Assembly: GCF_020421205.1 (NCBI RefSeq)
Contig: NZ_JAIZZH010000004.1
Span: 434,001-498,000 of the forward strand
DNA length: 64,000 nucleotides
Reading direction: 5' to 3'
Source: Hymenobacter pini
GTDB lineage: Bacteria; Bacteroidota; Bacteroidia; Cytophagales; Hymenobacteraceae
The position numbers were made by a program, and so were the translations under genes. The notes below the pieces were generated by a model that was given only the letters and a program-made list of their open reading frames with translations, was not told the origin of the DNA and made no database searches. Position 1 is the first letter of the stretch. Each line of letters starts with the position of its first letter. Below, piece after piece: positions 1-7,978 of the stretch.

Positions 1-2
1 TC

Positions 3-1559
3 CCCAGCCTCACTGCTGCTGGCACGGCCCCGGTTACCCACGTGGCCCTTGACCGGGTATATCAGTTGCTGACGCCGGCCGCGGGCCTGCAAACGTCTGC
101 TTCGTACCCGGTAGAGGCCGATGGCGTGCGGTATACCGTGTTTTTCACGCAGGTGCCGGTGGCAACCATTACTACCCACGACTCCATTGTGGATACACCG
201 AGCGTATTCGGGCGCTTTACCCTCACCAAGCCCGACGGCAGCACAGTGCAGTCAAATATGGGGGTGGAGTACCGGGGAGCCTTTTCGCAGACCTACCCAA
301 AAAAATCGTTTGAGCTGAGCTTCTGGGCCGATACTACCGGCCGGGAGTCGGCGGACGTGACCCTGCTGGGCATGCGCAACGACAACAAGTACAACCTGCA
401 GGCCCTTTACAACGAGCCTCTGCGCATGCAAAGCAAAGTGTCGAATGAGCTGTGGCAGGAAGTGCACCAGATTTACTACAAAATTCAGGAGCCCGAAGCC
501 AAAAACGGCATTGCTTCTGACTACGTGGAGGTGTTCGTGAACGGCAGCTACCAGGGCATTTATATGCTCACGGAGCGCATTGACCGCAAGCAGCTCAAGC
601 TCAAGAAATACAATAACGGCATCACGGGAGAGCTGTACAAGGGTAGCAGCTGGGACGGCGCTACTACCTTCCGTAGCCTGCCACCCTACGACAACACCAG
701 CGAAACGTGGGGTGGCTTCGAGTACAAACACCCGGAAGAGCAGGTAGACTGGAGCCGCCTGTACGGCTTCGTGGACTTCGTGGAAAACAGCTCTGACAAG
801 GACTTTTTCGGCACGTACCAGCAGAAGTTTCACGTGGGCAATGCCGTTGACTACTTCATTTTCCTGAACCTGATCCGGGCCGATGACAACACGGGCAAGA
901 ACCTCTACATTGCCAAATACAAGCAGGGCGAACCCTACTATTATGTGCCCTGGGACCTGGACGGCGTGTTTGGCAACTACTGGAACGGCTCCAACAGCGG
1001 CTACATGAGCGACATTCTCAGCAACGGGTTCTACGACCGGCTGTTGAAAGACTACTCCACTACCGGTTTCCGGGCTAAGGTGGTGAGCCGGTGGCGCGAG
1101 CTGCGCAAATCCGTTATTACGGACACGCACATCCTGCAGAAATTTCAGACTAATAGCACATACTTGCTGGCCAACAACGTGTACACCCGCGAGCAAATGG
1201 CCTGGCCCGATTTCACGTATGACCCCGGCCAGCTCACCTACGCGGCCGACTGGCTGCGGAACCGGCTCGAGTTTCTGGACAATACGTTCAACCAGAGCTT
1301 CGCCCCCATTACCGCCACGCATGCTCCCGTTGCCGCGCGGCTGCAGCTGTATCCTAACCCCACTACCGATGTGCTGACGGTAGAAACTGACGGACTAGCC
1401 GAGCTGGACATCCGGGACCTGAACGGACGCACGGTACTGCACGCTGCGCTGCCCGCCCGCAGCAACCAAGTAGATGTGCGTCAGCTGGCGAAGGGCGTGT
1501 ACGTGGCCACGGTGAAAACCGGCGCCTCAGTAGCTACCCGGAAGCTGGTAGTGAATTAG
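3..1559 (+). CDS. CotH-family secreted protein with T9SS sorting domain (5' end outside window)
   Basis: The frame is open to the left edge of the window, so the true start and signal peptide lie upstream. The GTG at 42 is only an internal candidate. The middle of the protein fits the CotH kinase family: the KKSFELSF stretch, a YVEVFVNGSYQGIYML segment followed by TERIDRKQLK, and a YYVPWDLDGVFGNYW segment that would carry the acidic metal-binding residues. The last 70 or so residues form a type A T9SS sorting domain (LQLYPNPTTDVLTVE near its start, GVYVATV and RKLVVN at its end), which in Bacteroidota sends proteins across the outer membrane. The substrate is unknown; CotH proteins elsewhere phosphorylate spore-coat proteins. 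An intrinsic terminator follows directly. Confidence 0.85.
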   Translation, partial: PSLTAAGTAPVTHVALDRVYQLLTPAAGLQTSASYPVEADGVRYTVFFTQVPVATITTHDSIVDTPSVFGRFTLTKPDGSTVQSNMGVEYRGAFSQTYPKKSFELSFWADTTGRESADVTLLGMRNDNKYNLQALYNEPLRMQSKVSNELWQEVHQIYYKIQEPEAKNGIASDYVEVFVNGSYQGIYMLTERIDRKQLKLKKYNNGITGELYKGSSWDGATTFRSLPPYDNTSETWGGFEYKHPEEQVDWSRLYGFVDFVENSSDKDFFGTYQQKFHVGNAVDYFIFLNLIRADDNTGKNLYIAKYKQGEPYYYVPWDLDGVFGNYWNGSNSGYMSDILSNGFYDRLLKDYSTTGFRAKVVSRWRELRKSVITDTHILQKFQTNSTYLLANNVYTREQMAWPDFTYDPGQLTYAADWLRNRLEFLDNTFNQSFAPITATHAPVAARLQLYPNPTTDVLTVETDGLAELDIRDLNGRTVLHAALPARSNQVDVRQLAKGVYVATVKTGASVATRKLVVN

Positions 1560-1578
1560 GCCCTGACTTCCGCTTTTT

Positions 1579-1620
1579 ACCAAACCGCCGCTGGCTCCCA
1601 GGCCGGTGGCGGTTTTTGGT
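1579..1620 (+). terminator. Intrinsic terminator after the CotH gene
   Basis: The arms ACCAAACCGCC and GGCGGTTTTTGGT form a stem closed by a short loop, with a T-run at 1613-1617. It lies 20 bases after the stop codon of the CotH gene. Confidence 0.75.
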
Positions 1621-1925
1621 TACATGCGGGCCCGCTCTTCACCGACAATACCATTTCTGCTGCACTTCAGCAACCTAATTTCTAACTGTTTTAGCGAACT
1701 ATATAGCGGGCCTTGAATTAGAAAAAACGGCCTGATTAGCACTCTTTTAGGCTTATGTGGAAAACTTCTAAGGAATAGGTTTGTCCTGAGTTTCCAGAGC
1801 GGATATATTCGGAACCGTTGACCTAGCCTACGGGCCGGGCGGCACCCGAAATCAGCCTGAATTCTTTGGCCGGCCCGCGCTGGCTATTCCCATACCTCAC
1901 CTCCCCACATCAACCTGCTACGCCT
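1621..1925 (+). other. nrdA upstream region
   Basis: This is a gene-free stretch. Its left part is A+T richer. It holds a Bacteroidota-type promoter (1780-1811) and, in the implied leader of about 110 nt, a possible 8-bp stem CGGGCCGG (1831-1838) with CCGGCCCG (1870-1877). A CTATATAG palindrome lies at 1699-1706, upstream of the promoter. I see no convincing pair of NrdR boxes. Confidence 0.5.
1780..1811 (+). promoter_or_regulatory. Predicted promoter of nrdA
   Basis: TTTG at 1780-1783, a spacer of exactly 20 nt, then TATATTCG at 1804-1811. This matches the Bacteroidota consensus TTTG-N19-21-TAnnTTTG with one mismatch. The start codon of nrdA is about 115 nt downstream. Confidence 0.55.
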
Positions 1926-4307
1926 ATGCTGGTAATTAAACGCGACGGCCGCCGCGAGTCCGTGAAATTCGATAAAGTAACGGCCCGCATCGAGAAGCTC
2001 TGCTACGGGCTCAACATGCTTTTCGTGTCGCCGATTGAGGTGGCCAAGAAGGTTATCGACGGCATTTACGACGGCGTAACCACTATTGAGCTGGACAACC
2101 TGGCCGCCGAAACGGCCGCCTCGCTCACCACCAAACACCCCGACTACGCTATCCTGGCCGCCCGCATTGCGGTGAGTAACCTGCACAAGGTCACCAGCAA
2201 GTCGTTCAGCAGCACCATGAAGCGGCTGCACACCTACGAGGACCCCAAAACCGGCGAAAACGCCTCGCTGATTGCTCAGGACGTGTGGGAAATCGTGCAC
2301 GCCAACGCCGCTACGCTGGACTCGGCCATTATTTATGACCGGGACTACAACTACGACTACTTCGGCTTCAAAACCATGGAGCGGAGCTACCTGCTGCGCC
2401 TGGATGGTCGGGTGGTGGAGCGCCCCCAGCACATGCTGATGCGCGTGGCCGTGGGTATTCACAAGGAAGACATTGAGTCGGCCATTGAAACCTACAACCT
2501 GCTGAGTGAGCGGTGGTTCACGCACGCCACGCCCACGCTGTTCAACGCCGGTACGCCCAAGCCCCAGATGTCGTCGTGCTTCCTGCTGACGATGAAGGAT
2601 GACAGCATCGAGGGCATCTACGACACCTTGAAGAACTGCGCCCTGATTTCGCAATCGGCTGGCGGCATTGGCCTGGCCGTGCACAACGTGCGCGCCACGG
2701 GCTCCTACATCAAAGGCACCAACGGCACTTCCAACGGCCTGGTGCCCATGCTGAAGGTGTTCAACGACACGGCCCGCTACGTGGACCAGGGCGGCGGCAA
2801 GCGCAAGGGCGCTTTTGCCATGTACCTGGAGCCCTGGCACGCCGATATCTTCGACTTCCTCGACCTGAAAAAGAACCACGGCAAGGAGGAAATGCGCGCC
2901 CGGGACCTGTTCTACGCCCTCTGGACGCCCGACCTGTTCATGAAGCGGGTGGAAGCCAACGGCGACTGGACGCTGATGTGCCCCAACGAGTGCCCCGGCC
3001 TGGACGAGTGCTACGGCGAGGAGTTTGAGCGCCTGTACCAGAAGTACGAGCGCGAAGGCCGCGGCCGCAAAACCATCAAGGCCCAGGACCTGTGGTTTGC
3101 CATTCTGGAAAGCCAGACCGAGACGGGCACGCCCTACATGCTGTTCAAAGACGCGGCCAACAGCAAGAGCAACCAGAAAAACCTCGGTACCATCAAGTCC
3201 TCGAACCTGTGCACCGAGATTATGGAGTACACCGACAAGGACGAGGTGGCCGTGTGCAACCTGGCCTCCTTGGCGCTGCCCCGCTACGTGCGCCCCGACG
3301 AGAAGGGCAACCTCATCTTCGACCACAAGAAGCTGTACGAGGTAACCTACCACGCCACGCTGAACCTGAACAAGGTTATCGACATCAACTACTACCCGGT
3401 GCCCGAGGCCGAGAAGTCGAACTTCCGCCACCGGCCCATCGGGTTGGGCGTGCAGGGCCTAGCCGATACGTTCATTGCCCTGCGCATGCCGTTTGAAAGC
3501 GACGAAGCCACGGGCCTGAACAAGGACATCTTCGAAACCATCTACTTCGCGGCCATGACGGCCTCCAAGGACCTGGCCAAGAAGCAGGGCCCCTACGAGA
3601 CGTTCAAAGGCTCGCCGCTGAGCCAGGGCCAGTTCCAGTTCGATCTGTGGGGCGTAACGCCCGAGTCGGGCCGCTGGGATTGGGAGACGCTGCGCGCCGA
3701 GGTAGTGGAGCACGGCGTGCGCAACTCGCTGCTGGTGGCTCCCATGCCGACGGCTTCTACGGCTCAGATTCTGGGCAACAACGAGTCGTTTGAGCCATAC
3801 ACCTCCAACATTTACGTGCGTCGCGTGCTGAGCGGCGAGTTTATGGTGGTGAACAAGCACCTGCTGAAAGACCTCGTGAAGCTGGGCCTGTGGAACGAGC
3901 AGATGAAAAACGCCATCATTGCCGCCAACGGCTCGGTGCAGGACATCCCCAGCATCCCGCAGAACATTAAGGACCTGTACAAAACGGTATGGGAAATCTC
4001 GCAGCGCCGCATTATTGATATGTCGGCCGACCGGGGCGCCTACATCTGCCAGAGCCAGAGCCTGAACCTGCACGTGCAGAACGTGAACTTTGGTAAGCTC
4101 ACCAGCATGCATTTTCACAGCTGGAAGAAGGGCCTGAAAACCGGCATGTACTACCTGCGCACCAAAGCCGCCGCCGACGCCATCAAGTTCACGGTGCAGA
4201 AGCAAGCCGCCGAAACGCTGGAGCCGCTGAACGTATCGGCCCAGAACGCCGCCGACATGGCCTGCTCCCTGGACAACCCCGACGCCTGCGAGGCCTGCGG
4301 TTCGTAA
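1926..4307 (+). CDS. nrdA: Ribonucleoside-diphosphate reductase, alpha (large) subunit, class I
   Basis: The 793-residue protein reduces ribonucleotides to deoxyribonucleotides together with a small radical-bearing subunit. I chose the ATG at 1926 because the protein then begins MLVIKRDGRRESVKF, the usual start of the N-terminal ATP-cone; the frame is open further upstream only through a weak TTG. Family hallmarks are visible: SSCFLL with a redox cysteine, SAGGIGLAVHNVRATGS, DQGGGKRKGAFAMYLEPWHA, SNLCTEI with the active-site cysteine and glutamate, APMPTASTAQILGNNE, and a C-terminal CEAC cysteine pair that would be re-reduced by thioredoxin or glutaredoxin. The ATP-cone suggests allosteric dATP inhibition. 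No nrdB lies beside it in this window, so the partner must be encoded elsewhere. Strong terminator downstream. Confidence 0.95.
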   Translation: MLVIKRDGRRESVKFDKVTARIEKLCYGLNMLFVSPIEVAKKVIDGIYDGVTTIELDNLAAETAASLTTKHPDYAILAARIAVSNLHKVTSKSFSSTMKRLHTYEDPKTGENASLIAQDVWEIVHANAATLDSAIIYDRDYNYDYFGFKTMERSYLLRLDGRVVERPQHMLMRVAVGIHKEDIESAIETYNLLSERWFTHATPTLFNAGTPKPQMSSCFLLTMKDDSIEGIYDTLKNCALISQSAGGIGLAVHNVRATGSYIKGTNGTSNGLVPMLKVFNDTARYVDQGGGKRKGAFAMYLEPWHADIFDFLDLKKNHGKEEMRARDLFYALWTPDLFMKRVEANGDWTLMCPNECPGLDECYGEEFERLYQKYEREGRGRKTIKAQDLWFAILESQTETGTPYMLFKDAANSKSNQKNLGTIKSSNLCTEIMEYTDKDEVAVCNLASLALPRYVRPDEKGNLIFDHKKLYEVTYHATLNLNKVIDINYYPVPEAEKSNFRHRPIGLGVQGLADTFIALRMPFESDEATGLNKDIFETIYFAAMTASKDLAKKQGPYETFKGSPLSQGQFQFDLWGVTPESGRWDWETLRAEVVEHGVRNSLLVAPMPTASTAQILGNNESFEPYTSNIYVRRVLSGEFMVVNKHLLKDLVKLGLWNEQMKNAIIAANGSVQDIPSIPQNIKDLYKTVWEISQRRIIDMSADRGAYICQSQSLNLHVQNVNFGKLTSMHFHSWKKGLKTGMYYLRTKAAADAIKFTVQKQAAETLEPLNVSAQNAADMACSLDNPDACEACGS

Positions 4308-4314
4308 GAGAGAA

Positions 4315-4350
4315 TAAAAAACCGGTAGCTAACAACTACCGGTTTTTTAT
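4315..4350 (+). terminator. Intrinsic terminator after nrdA
   Basis: Stem ACCGGTAG (4321-4328) with CTACCGGT (4336-4343), flanked by an A-run and followed by a T-run. It starts about 8 bases after the nrdA stop and may work in both directions. Confidence 0.85.
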
Positions 4351-4424
4351 TTTAACTAACCTCCTCTAGTTTCTACCTGTGATACAATTAGAAACTAGAT
4401 GAAATTAGCTTACATCTGACATAC

Positions 4425-4886
4425 ATGATTACTCTATCACAACCCACATTAGAGCAATTAATAAAAGCCGGTTGGCAGCCAAGTCGAACCATTTCAACCC
4501 TCAGTTATCAGTTAGCACTAAGGATTGAAGGATATCCTTGGTTTTCAGCTGTCGAGTACTTTTTGCAGAGGTATGGCGGGCTACGAATTGCATTCCGCTA
4601 TGAGAATGGCAATACGGGCATACTTCACTTTGACGCTCGTAAGGCAGCAAAAGAAGTAGATACGGATTGGGCGCAGGATAATTACATACAGCGTATTGGC
4701 TGCAGTTCTCTTTGCATTATTGGTCAGACGCATTCAGACCATATGTCGCTGTATATGGATGAGGAGGGTAAGGTGTATGGAGGGTTCGATGATTTTCTAT
4801 GTTTGATTGCTGAAAACGGTGAAGGTGCTATTGAAACCATATGTCAGAGGATGCCAACGCGAGAAATACCGAGTCTATTAGAATAG
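4425..4886 (+). CDS. SUKH-3 domain immunity-type protein
   Basis: The 153-residue protein resembles the SUKH-3 family (SMI1/KNR4-like superfamily): a short N-terminal helix ending in LIKAGWQPSR, then VEYFLQRYGGLRIAF, a central beta segment, and a late LYMDEEGKVYGGFDDF strand pair. Members usually neutralise polymorphic toxins delivered by contact-dependent or secretion systems. There is no signal peptide, so it should act in the cytoplasm. No toxin gene lies next to it. The coding region is visibly richer in A+T than nrdA and the genes after 5.5 kb, which suggests acquisition as an orphan immunity gene (inference). Confidence 0.7.
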   Translation: MITLSQPTLEQLIKAGWQPSRTISTLSYQLALRIEGYPWFSAVEYFLQRYGGLRIAFRYENGNTGILHFDARKAAKEVDTDWAQDNYIQRIGCSSLCIIGQTHSDHMSLYMDEEGKVYGGFDDFLCLIAENGEGAIETICQRMPTREIPSLLE

Positions 4887-4915
4887 CTACAGAAATCATT
4901 CGCATTTTCGAGCCT

Positions 4916-5254
4916 ATGTCATACCGATACGTCAGCATCCTGCTGTTTTTCTTGGCGGCTTGTCTTTCCACAAAAGCACAGACGCGTAAGCCTAAAGCCG
5001 TAGCCCCAAATACCTTGTTTCAGGGAATTTGGGCAGTTGACCCTAATGAGAATGCAGAGTTTGAAGTGCGTGGCAGCCGCTTGACGTACGTTGAATTTCC
5101 AGATACACCTGTCAGGTACAGCCTCACGCCCACTACCCTCACAATTTTTAATGAGGATGGCCCATATGTTGGTAAAATCAGAAAACTGACAAAGGATAGC
5201 TTGGTGTATGTGACTTCTGGTGGGTTTACAGTTCGGCTATACAAACGCCGCTAG
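4916..5254 (+). CDS. Small secreted or lipoprotein of unknown function
   Basis: The ATG at 4916 gives a 112-residue protein with a clean signal sequence (SYRYVSILLFFLAACLSTKAQ). The LAAC could be a lipobox, or signal peptidase I could cut after KAQ. The rest is a short beta-rich domain (GIWAVDPNENAEFEVRG, YSLTPTTLTIF, LVYVTSGGFTVRLYKR), like small lipocalin-type stress or lipid-binding folds, but I do not recognise a family. Longer in-frame starts overlap the SUKH-3 gene and lack a signal peptide. It shares the A+T-richer composition of the SUKH-3 gene, so the two probably arrived together. Confidence 0.65.
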   Translation: MSYRYVSILLFFLAACLSTKAQTRKPKAVAPNTLFQGIWAVDPNENAEFEVRGSRLTYVEFPDTPVRYSLTPTTLTIFNEDGPYVGKIRKLTKDSLVYVTSGGFTVRLYKRR

Positions 5255-5285
5255 GTTCTCATCTCTTCTGCACTCGCCCCCCCAA

Positions 5286-5510
5286 TACCCCGAAACGAAT
5301 GTTTCTACCCACGTAGGCCGCCTACCTGCCCGGAACCGAATGGTTTGGGCGAGGTAGGCGGCCTACCAGCTTCCAGCCGATAGTTTTGGTGCCGGTAGGT
5401 CGCCTACCGGCTTCGAAACGAGTGGTTTTCGGCCGGTAGGCCCCCTACCGGCTCCAAAACCAGTGATATTGCCGAGGTAGGCGGCCTACCGGCTTGAAAA
5501 CAGTTGATGG
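5286..5510. repeat. 41-bp tandem array of palindromic units (five and a half copies)
   Basis: Five units run 5286-5326, 5327-5367, 5368-5408, 5409-5449 and 5450-5490, each ending in CCTACC and spaced exactly 41 bp, with a half unit at 5491-5510. Each unit carries a strong palindrome, such as GGTAGGCGGCCTACC at 5353-5367 and 5476-5490, or GCCGGTAGG-nnn-CCTACCGGC at 5391-5411 and 5432-5452. Between them lies a weaker palindrome of the type GAAACgaatGTTTC. Units differ from each other mostly in ways that keep the base pairing (GCCGG with CCGGC, GAGGTAGG with CCTACC). The array fills the gap between the small secreted protein gene and the unrecognised gene at 5584. It is not a CRISPR: there are no unique spacers of separate origin. 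Confidence 0.9.
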
Positions 5511-5583
5511 AGAGGGAGCGGGTATAGTTCAGCTTAGGGCAGAATCAATACCTTACGGGTAGTATTCTTTAATCCCATATTCT

Positions 5584-6282
5584 ATGCTTACTCCCACTAC
5601 CGAGGGGGCCAACGCGGCCCCCCAGCAAACCACCATCCGGCGCACCAGCCAGCTCCCCGCTTCCGACGTGGCCCTGGCGGCGCTGGCCACCCAGGCGGCC
5701 GCGGCCTGGACGGCCTCCGAGCTGCCGGCGCTGCTCTGGCTTCCCAAAGCCGACTTTGCTGCCCTGGCCACCGCCTACGCCCAGGGCCGCGACGCCGCCG
5801 ATGCCGCCGGCGACCAGCGCGCCCCGCAAAGCCAGCGCCTCAAGCAGCTCGATACGTTACTGGATAAAAACCTGCGCTACGTAAAAAGCTACCTCGCCGA
5901 GGCCCACGACGAAGACGAGGGCCGCAGCTACTACCCCGAGTTTGGCATTGTGCGCGAAAACAAAACCTACGGCCTACCCAAAGCCCGCGCCGAGCGGGTG
6001 AAGGCCCTGCAAAAGCTGCTCAAGGCCCTCCGCCCCCACGACCTGGACAAGAAGAAGTATGGCACCGCCTTCTGGCAGCCGCTGGCCCAGGAGTACGCCC
6101 AGCTGGTGCAGGCCAGCACCGAGTCGGCCGGGCAGCGTAGCGCGCAGGTGAGCGGCAAAGACCAGCACGAAGCCCAGGTGCGCCAGGCCCTGCGCGCCCT
6201 CATCCACCACATCAAAGCCAATTACCCCGACACCTTCGAGGCCCAACTCCGCGCCTTCGGCTTCCAGAAGGAAAGCTACTAA
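5584..6282 (+). CDS. Unrecognised helical protein downstream of the 41-bp array
   Basis: This is a 232-residue soluble protein without signal peptide or membrane segment. The N-terminal 20 residues are low in complexity. Then follow IRRTSQLPASDVALAALA, a predicted all-helical body, a YYPEFGIVRENKTYGLPK segment near the middle, KYGTAFWQPLAQEYAQLV, and a C-terminal ALIHHIKANYPDTFEAQL helix. The orderly conserved-looking blocks suggest a real family, perhaps restricted to this group, but I cannot assign a function. It returns to the GC-rich composition of the chromosome. Its start lies 74 nt after the last partial repeat unit, so the array would sit in its promoter or leader region. Confidence 0.75.
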   Translation: MLTPTTEGANAAPQQTTIRRTSQLPASDVALAALATQAAAAWTASELPALLWLPKADFAALATAYAQGRDAADAAGDQRAPQSQRLKQLDTLLDKNLRYVKSYLAEAHDEDEGRSYYPEFGIVRENKTYGLPKARAERVKALQKLLKALRPHDLDKKKYGTAFWQPLAQEYAQLVQASTESAGQRSAQVSGKDQHEAQVRQALRALIHHIKANYPDTFEAQLRAFGFQKESY

Positions 6283-6297
6283 GTAGAGCTAGCAGCT

Positions 6298-6396
6298 AGT
6301 TCCCCTCCTCAGATGAGGAGGGGAACTGGCTGCTGGTACCAGATCTATTTTTTCGCAACTGCAACGGCCCGCGCTACAGGTAGCGCGGGCCGTTGC
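6298..6396. terminator. Two hairpins between convergent genes
   Basis: The first is a perfect 14-bp stem at 6298-6327 (AGTTCCCCTCCTCA with its complement, 2-nt loop). The second is a perfect 16-bp stem at 6361-6396 (GCAACGGCCCGCGCTA with its complement, CAGG loop). Neither is followed by a good T-run, but both lie between convergent genes and probably act as terminators or mRNA 3' end protectors. Confidence 0.55.
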
Positions 6397-6416
6397 ATGT
6401 CAGGGCGCGGGGCCGG

Positions 6417-6857
6417 TTACTTGGCATCGGCCAGGAGTAGCTGTGCCCCACGGGTTTTCTGCTGGCGCACCACTACGGCCTGGCCGGTGGAACCGGGCTG
6501 TACCTGCACGGTGTAGCGGTACTCGGTGCCAGCCGCTTGCAGCAGCAACCGGTAGCGGCCGGCGGGCAGGGCGCGGAAGTTGAAGCGGTGCCCGTAAGCG
6601 GGGCCGGCGTAGGTTTCGTGGAACAGCACCCGCCCCGTGTTCAGGCTCACGACCTGCACCCGGCCGGGCTGCCCGGTAGCATTGTCGATGCGCACCCGGA
6701 TGCTTTCGGGGTCGGGGCTGCTGAGGGTGACGGGGGAAGCTTGCTGGGCCTGGGCGGGCTGGGCGGCGGCCAGGGCCAACCCTACCCCCGCCAGGGCCAG
6801 GGAGCGGGCGAACAAGCGGATGATGGCGGCAGAAGCGGTAGTGGGGAAATAGCGCAT
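6417..6857 (-). CDS. Secreted beta-rich protein of unknown function
   Basis: The 146-residue protein has a long signal peptide ending in QPAQA-QQ. The remaining 105 residues look like a small beta-sandwich: IRVRIDNATGQPGRVQVV, GRVLFHETY, RFNFRALPAGRYRLLL, and YRYTVQVQPG. The layout (strand, NTGRVLF, ALPAGRY, paired strands) is the same as in the secreted protein at 14800-15174, so the two are probably distant paralogues. The fold resembles T9SS sorting domains, but the terminal motif is not typical and the protein has no other domain. Probably periplasmic. Confidence 0.65.
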   Translation of the reverse strand: MRYFPTTASAAIIRLFARSLALAGVGLALAAAQPAQAQQASPVTLSSPDPESIRVRIDNATGQPGRVQVVSLNTGRVLFHETYAGPAYGHRFNFRALPAGRYRLLLQAAGTEYRYTVQVQPGSTGQAVVVRQQKTRGAQLLLADAK

Positions 6858-7233
6858 CGTGAAAAAGGAAAAAGAAGTGAAACCCGAGGATAGCCGGGGC
6901 GGGCGGCTGCCGATTTTCGGACGGTGCCGCCCCGGTTCTGGAGTAGCATTCCCAACCGCCGTGCCAATCCAGTAAACTTCTTTTTTTCAGATACTTACCC
7001 TTCTAATCCCTCTGCACGCGCCCCTGATAGTGTTCGATTCCGGGCAGTAGCGTACGGTTTTGCGGAGCAGGGGCAGTCTGGTCCGCTTCGTGACGGGTGT
7101 CGGGAGAAACAGTGGCCTTCCTTGCCGCTCAAACACCAGTTTGGGGCTTTGCCATCCGGAAAATCCGCCGCCGATAATTTAATCTGGCACAGTTTTCTAT
7201 ATAGCCTTTTTACACTCTCCTATCCCCTACTTT
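6858..7233. other. Gene-free divergent intergenic region
   Basis: This 376-bp stretch separates two outward-facing genes. No coding region is convincing in either strand. The right-hand part has TTTG at 7148-7151 and TAATTTAA at 7175-7182, a poor promoter match with a 23-nt gap, and an A+T-rich segment (7195-7230) before the lipoprotein start. I see nothing else in it. Confidence 0.4.
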
Positions 7234-7833
7234 ATGAACTACAACGCTACTCTCTCGCTACTACTGGGCCTGACGCTGGCTTTCACCGCAAGCTGCTCGA
7301 AAGACGACCAGGAACTGCCTGCCCCCGCGCCCGAGCCCTCTATCACGTACAGCCGCGCCATCGTGTACCAGGATAACGGCCAGCGCCGCGACACCACGTT
7401 TCAGGCGGCGCAGCTGGCGGCTTCGGCTACCCAGTCGGCCCAGAGCCTGTCGGTGGGCGTGGCTCCCGCCACTACCGCCGAGGGCATCCGCTTCACGCTG
7501 GACCGCACGAAGCTGCCCACTACCTTCACTGGTGCCTACACCCTGCAAACCCTGCGCGACCGGACCCTGGACGCGGAAACGCGCTTTTACTACGACCTGC
7601 CCGAGAGCCTGGGCGGCGGCACCGTCATCTATCCCAGCAGCATGCAGCACGTAACGGGCAGCTTCGTTATCAGCAGCTACGATGCGAAGCGGCAGCTGCT
7701 GAGCGGCACCTACACCGCCACCCTCACGGGAGCCAGTGACCCCACCGTGGCGTACAGCACGTTCCCCAAGCGCAAGTGCGACATTACTGTATCGGGCACC
7801 TTCGCCAACATTCCCGTGCGGGCCGTGCAGTAG
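7234..7833 (+). CDS. Predicted lipoprotein of unknown function
   Basis: The 199-residue protein starts with a lipoprotein signal (LGLTLAFTASCSKDD, with the lipid-bearing cysteine at about residue 22) followed by a proline-rich tether. The rest is a predicted beta sandwich with TGAYTLQTLRDRT, HVTGSFVISSYDAKRQLLSGTY and a closing ITVSGTFANIPV strand pair. Similar layouts occur in many Bacteroidota lipoproteins of unknown role. The aspartates after the cysteine fit export towards the outer membrane, but the function is not known. A strong terminator follows. Confidence 0.7.
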   Translation: MNYNATLSLLLGLTLAFTASCSKDDQELPAPAPEPSITYSRAIVYQDNGQRRDTTFQAAQLAASATQSAQSLSVGVAPATTAEGIRFTLDRTKLPTTFTGAYTLQTLRDRTLDAETRFYYDLPESLGGGTVIYPSSMQHVTGSFVISSYDAKRQLLSGTYTATLTGASDPTVAYSTFPKRKCDITVSGTFANIPVRAVQ

Positions 7834-7860
7834 TTTACCCTCATCGGGTTATATCCGTCA

Positions 7861-7899
7861 AACAAAAAGGCCTCTGCTACCTGCGGAGGCCTTTTTGTT
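7861..7899 (+). terminator. Intrinsic terminator
   Basis: AACAAAAAGGCCTC and GAGGCCTTTTTGTTT form a perfect stem around TGCTACCTGCG. The T-run on either strand would allow bidirectional use. Confidence 0.85.
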
Positions 7900-7978
7900 T
7901 GCCACCGAGGGCTTTCGGCGGCTCCTTCAGCTTCGATAAAGCCGTAGTTACGTGCCCGATAGTGCGTATTTTGCTGCA

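Noticed and set aside
252..1322. Long open frame on the minus strand inside the CotH gene
   Set aside because: Shadow of the real gene in GC-rich DNA; composition is low in complexity and no family is visible, while the plus strand has clear CotH and T9SS motifs.
1699..1706. CTATATAG palindrome as an NrdR box before nrdA
   Set aside because: The core is too short for the NrdR consensus and there is no second box at the right spacing.
5286..5510. CRISPR array
   Set aside because: The units are contiguous and degenerate over their whole length; there are no constant repeats separated by unrelated spacers and no cas genes.
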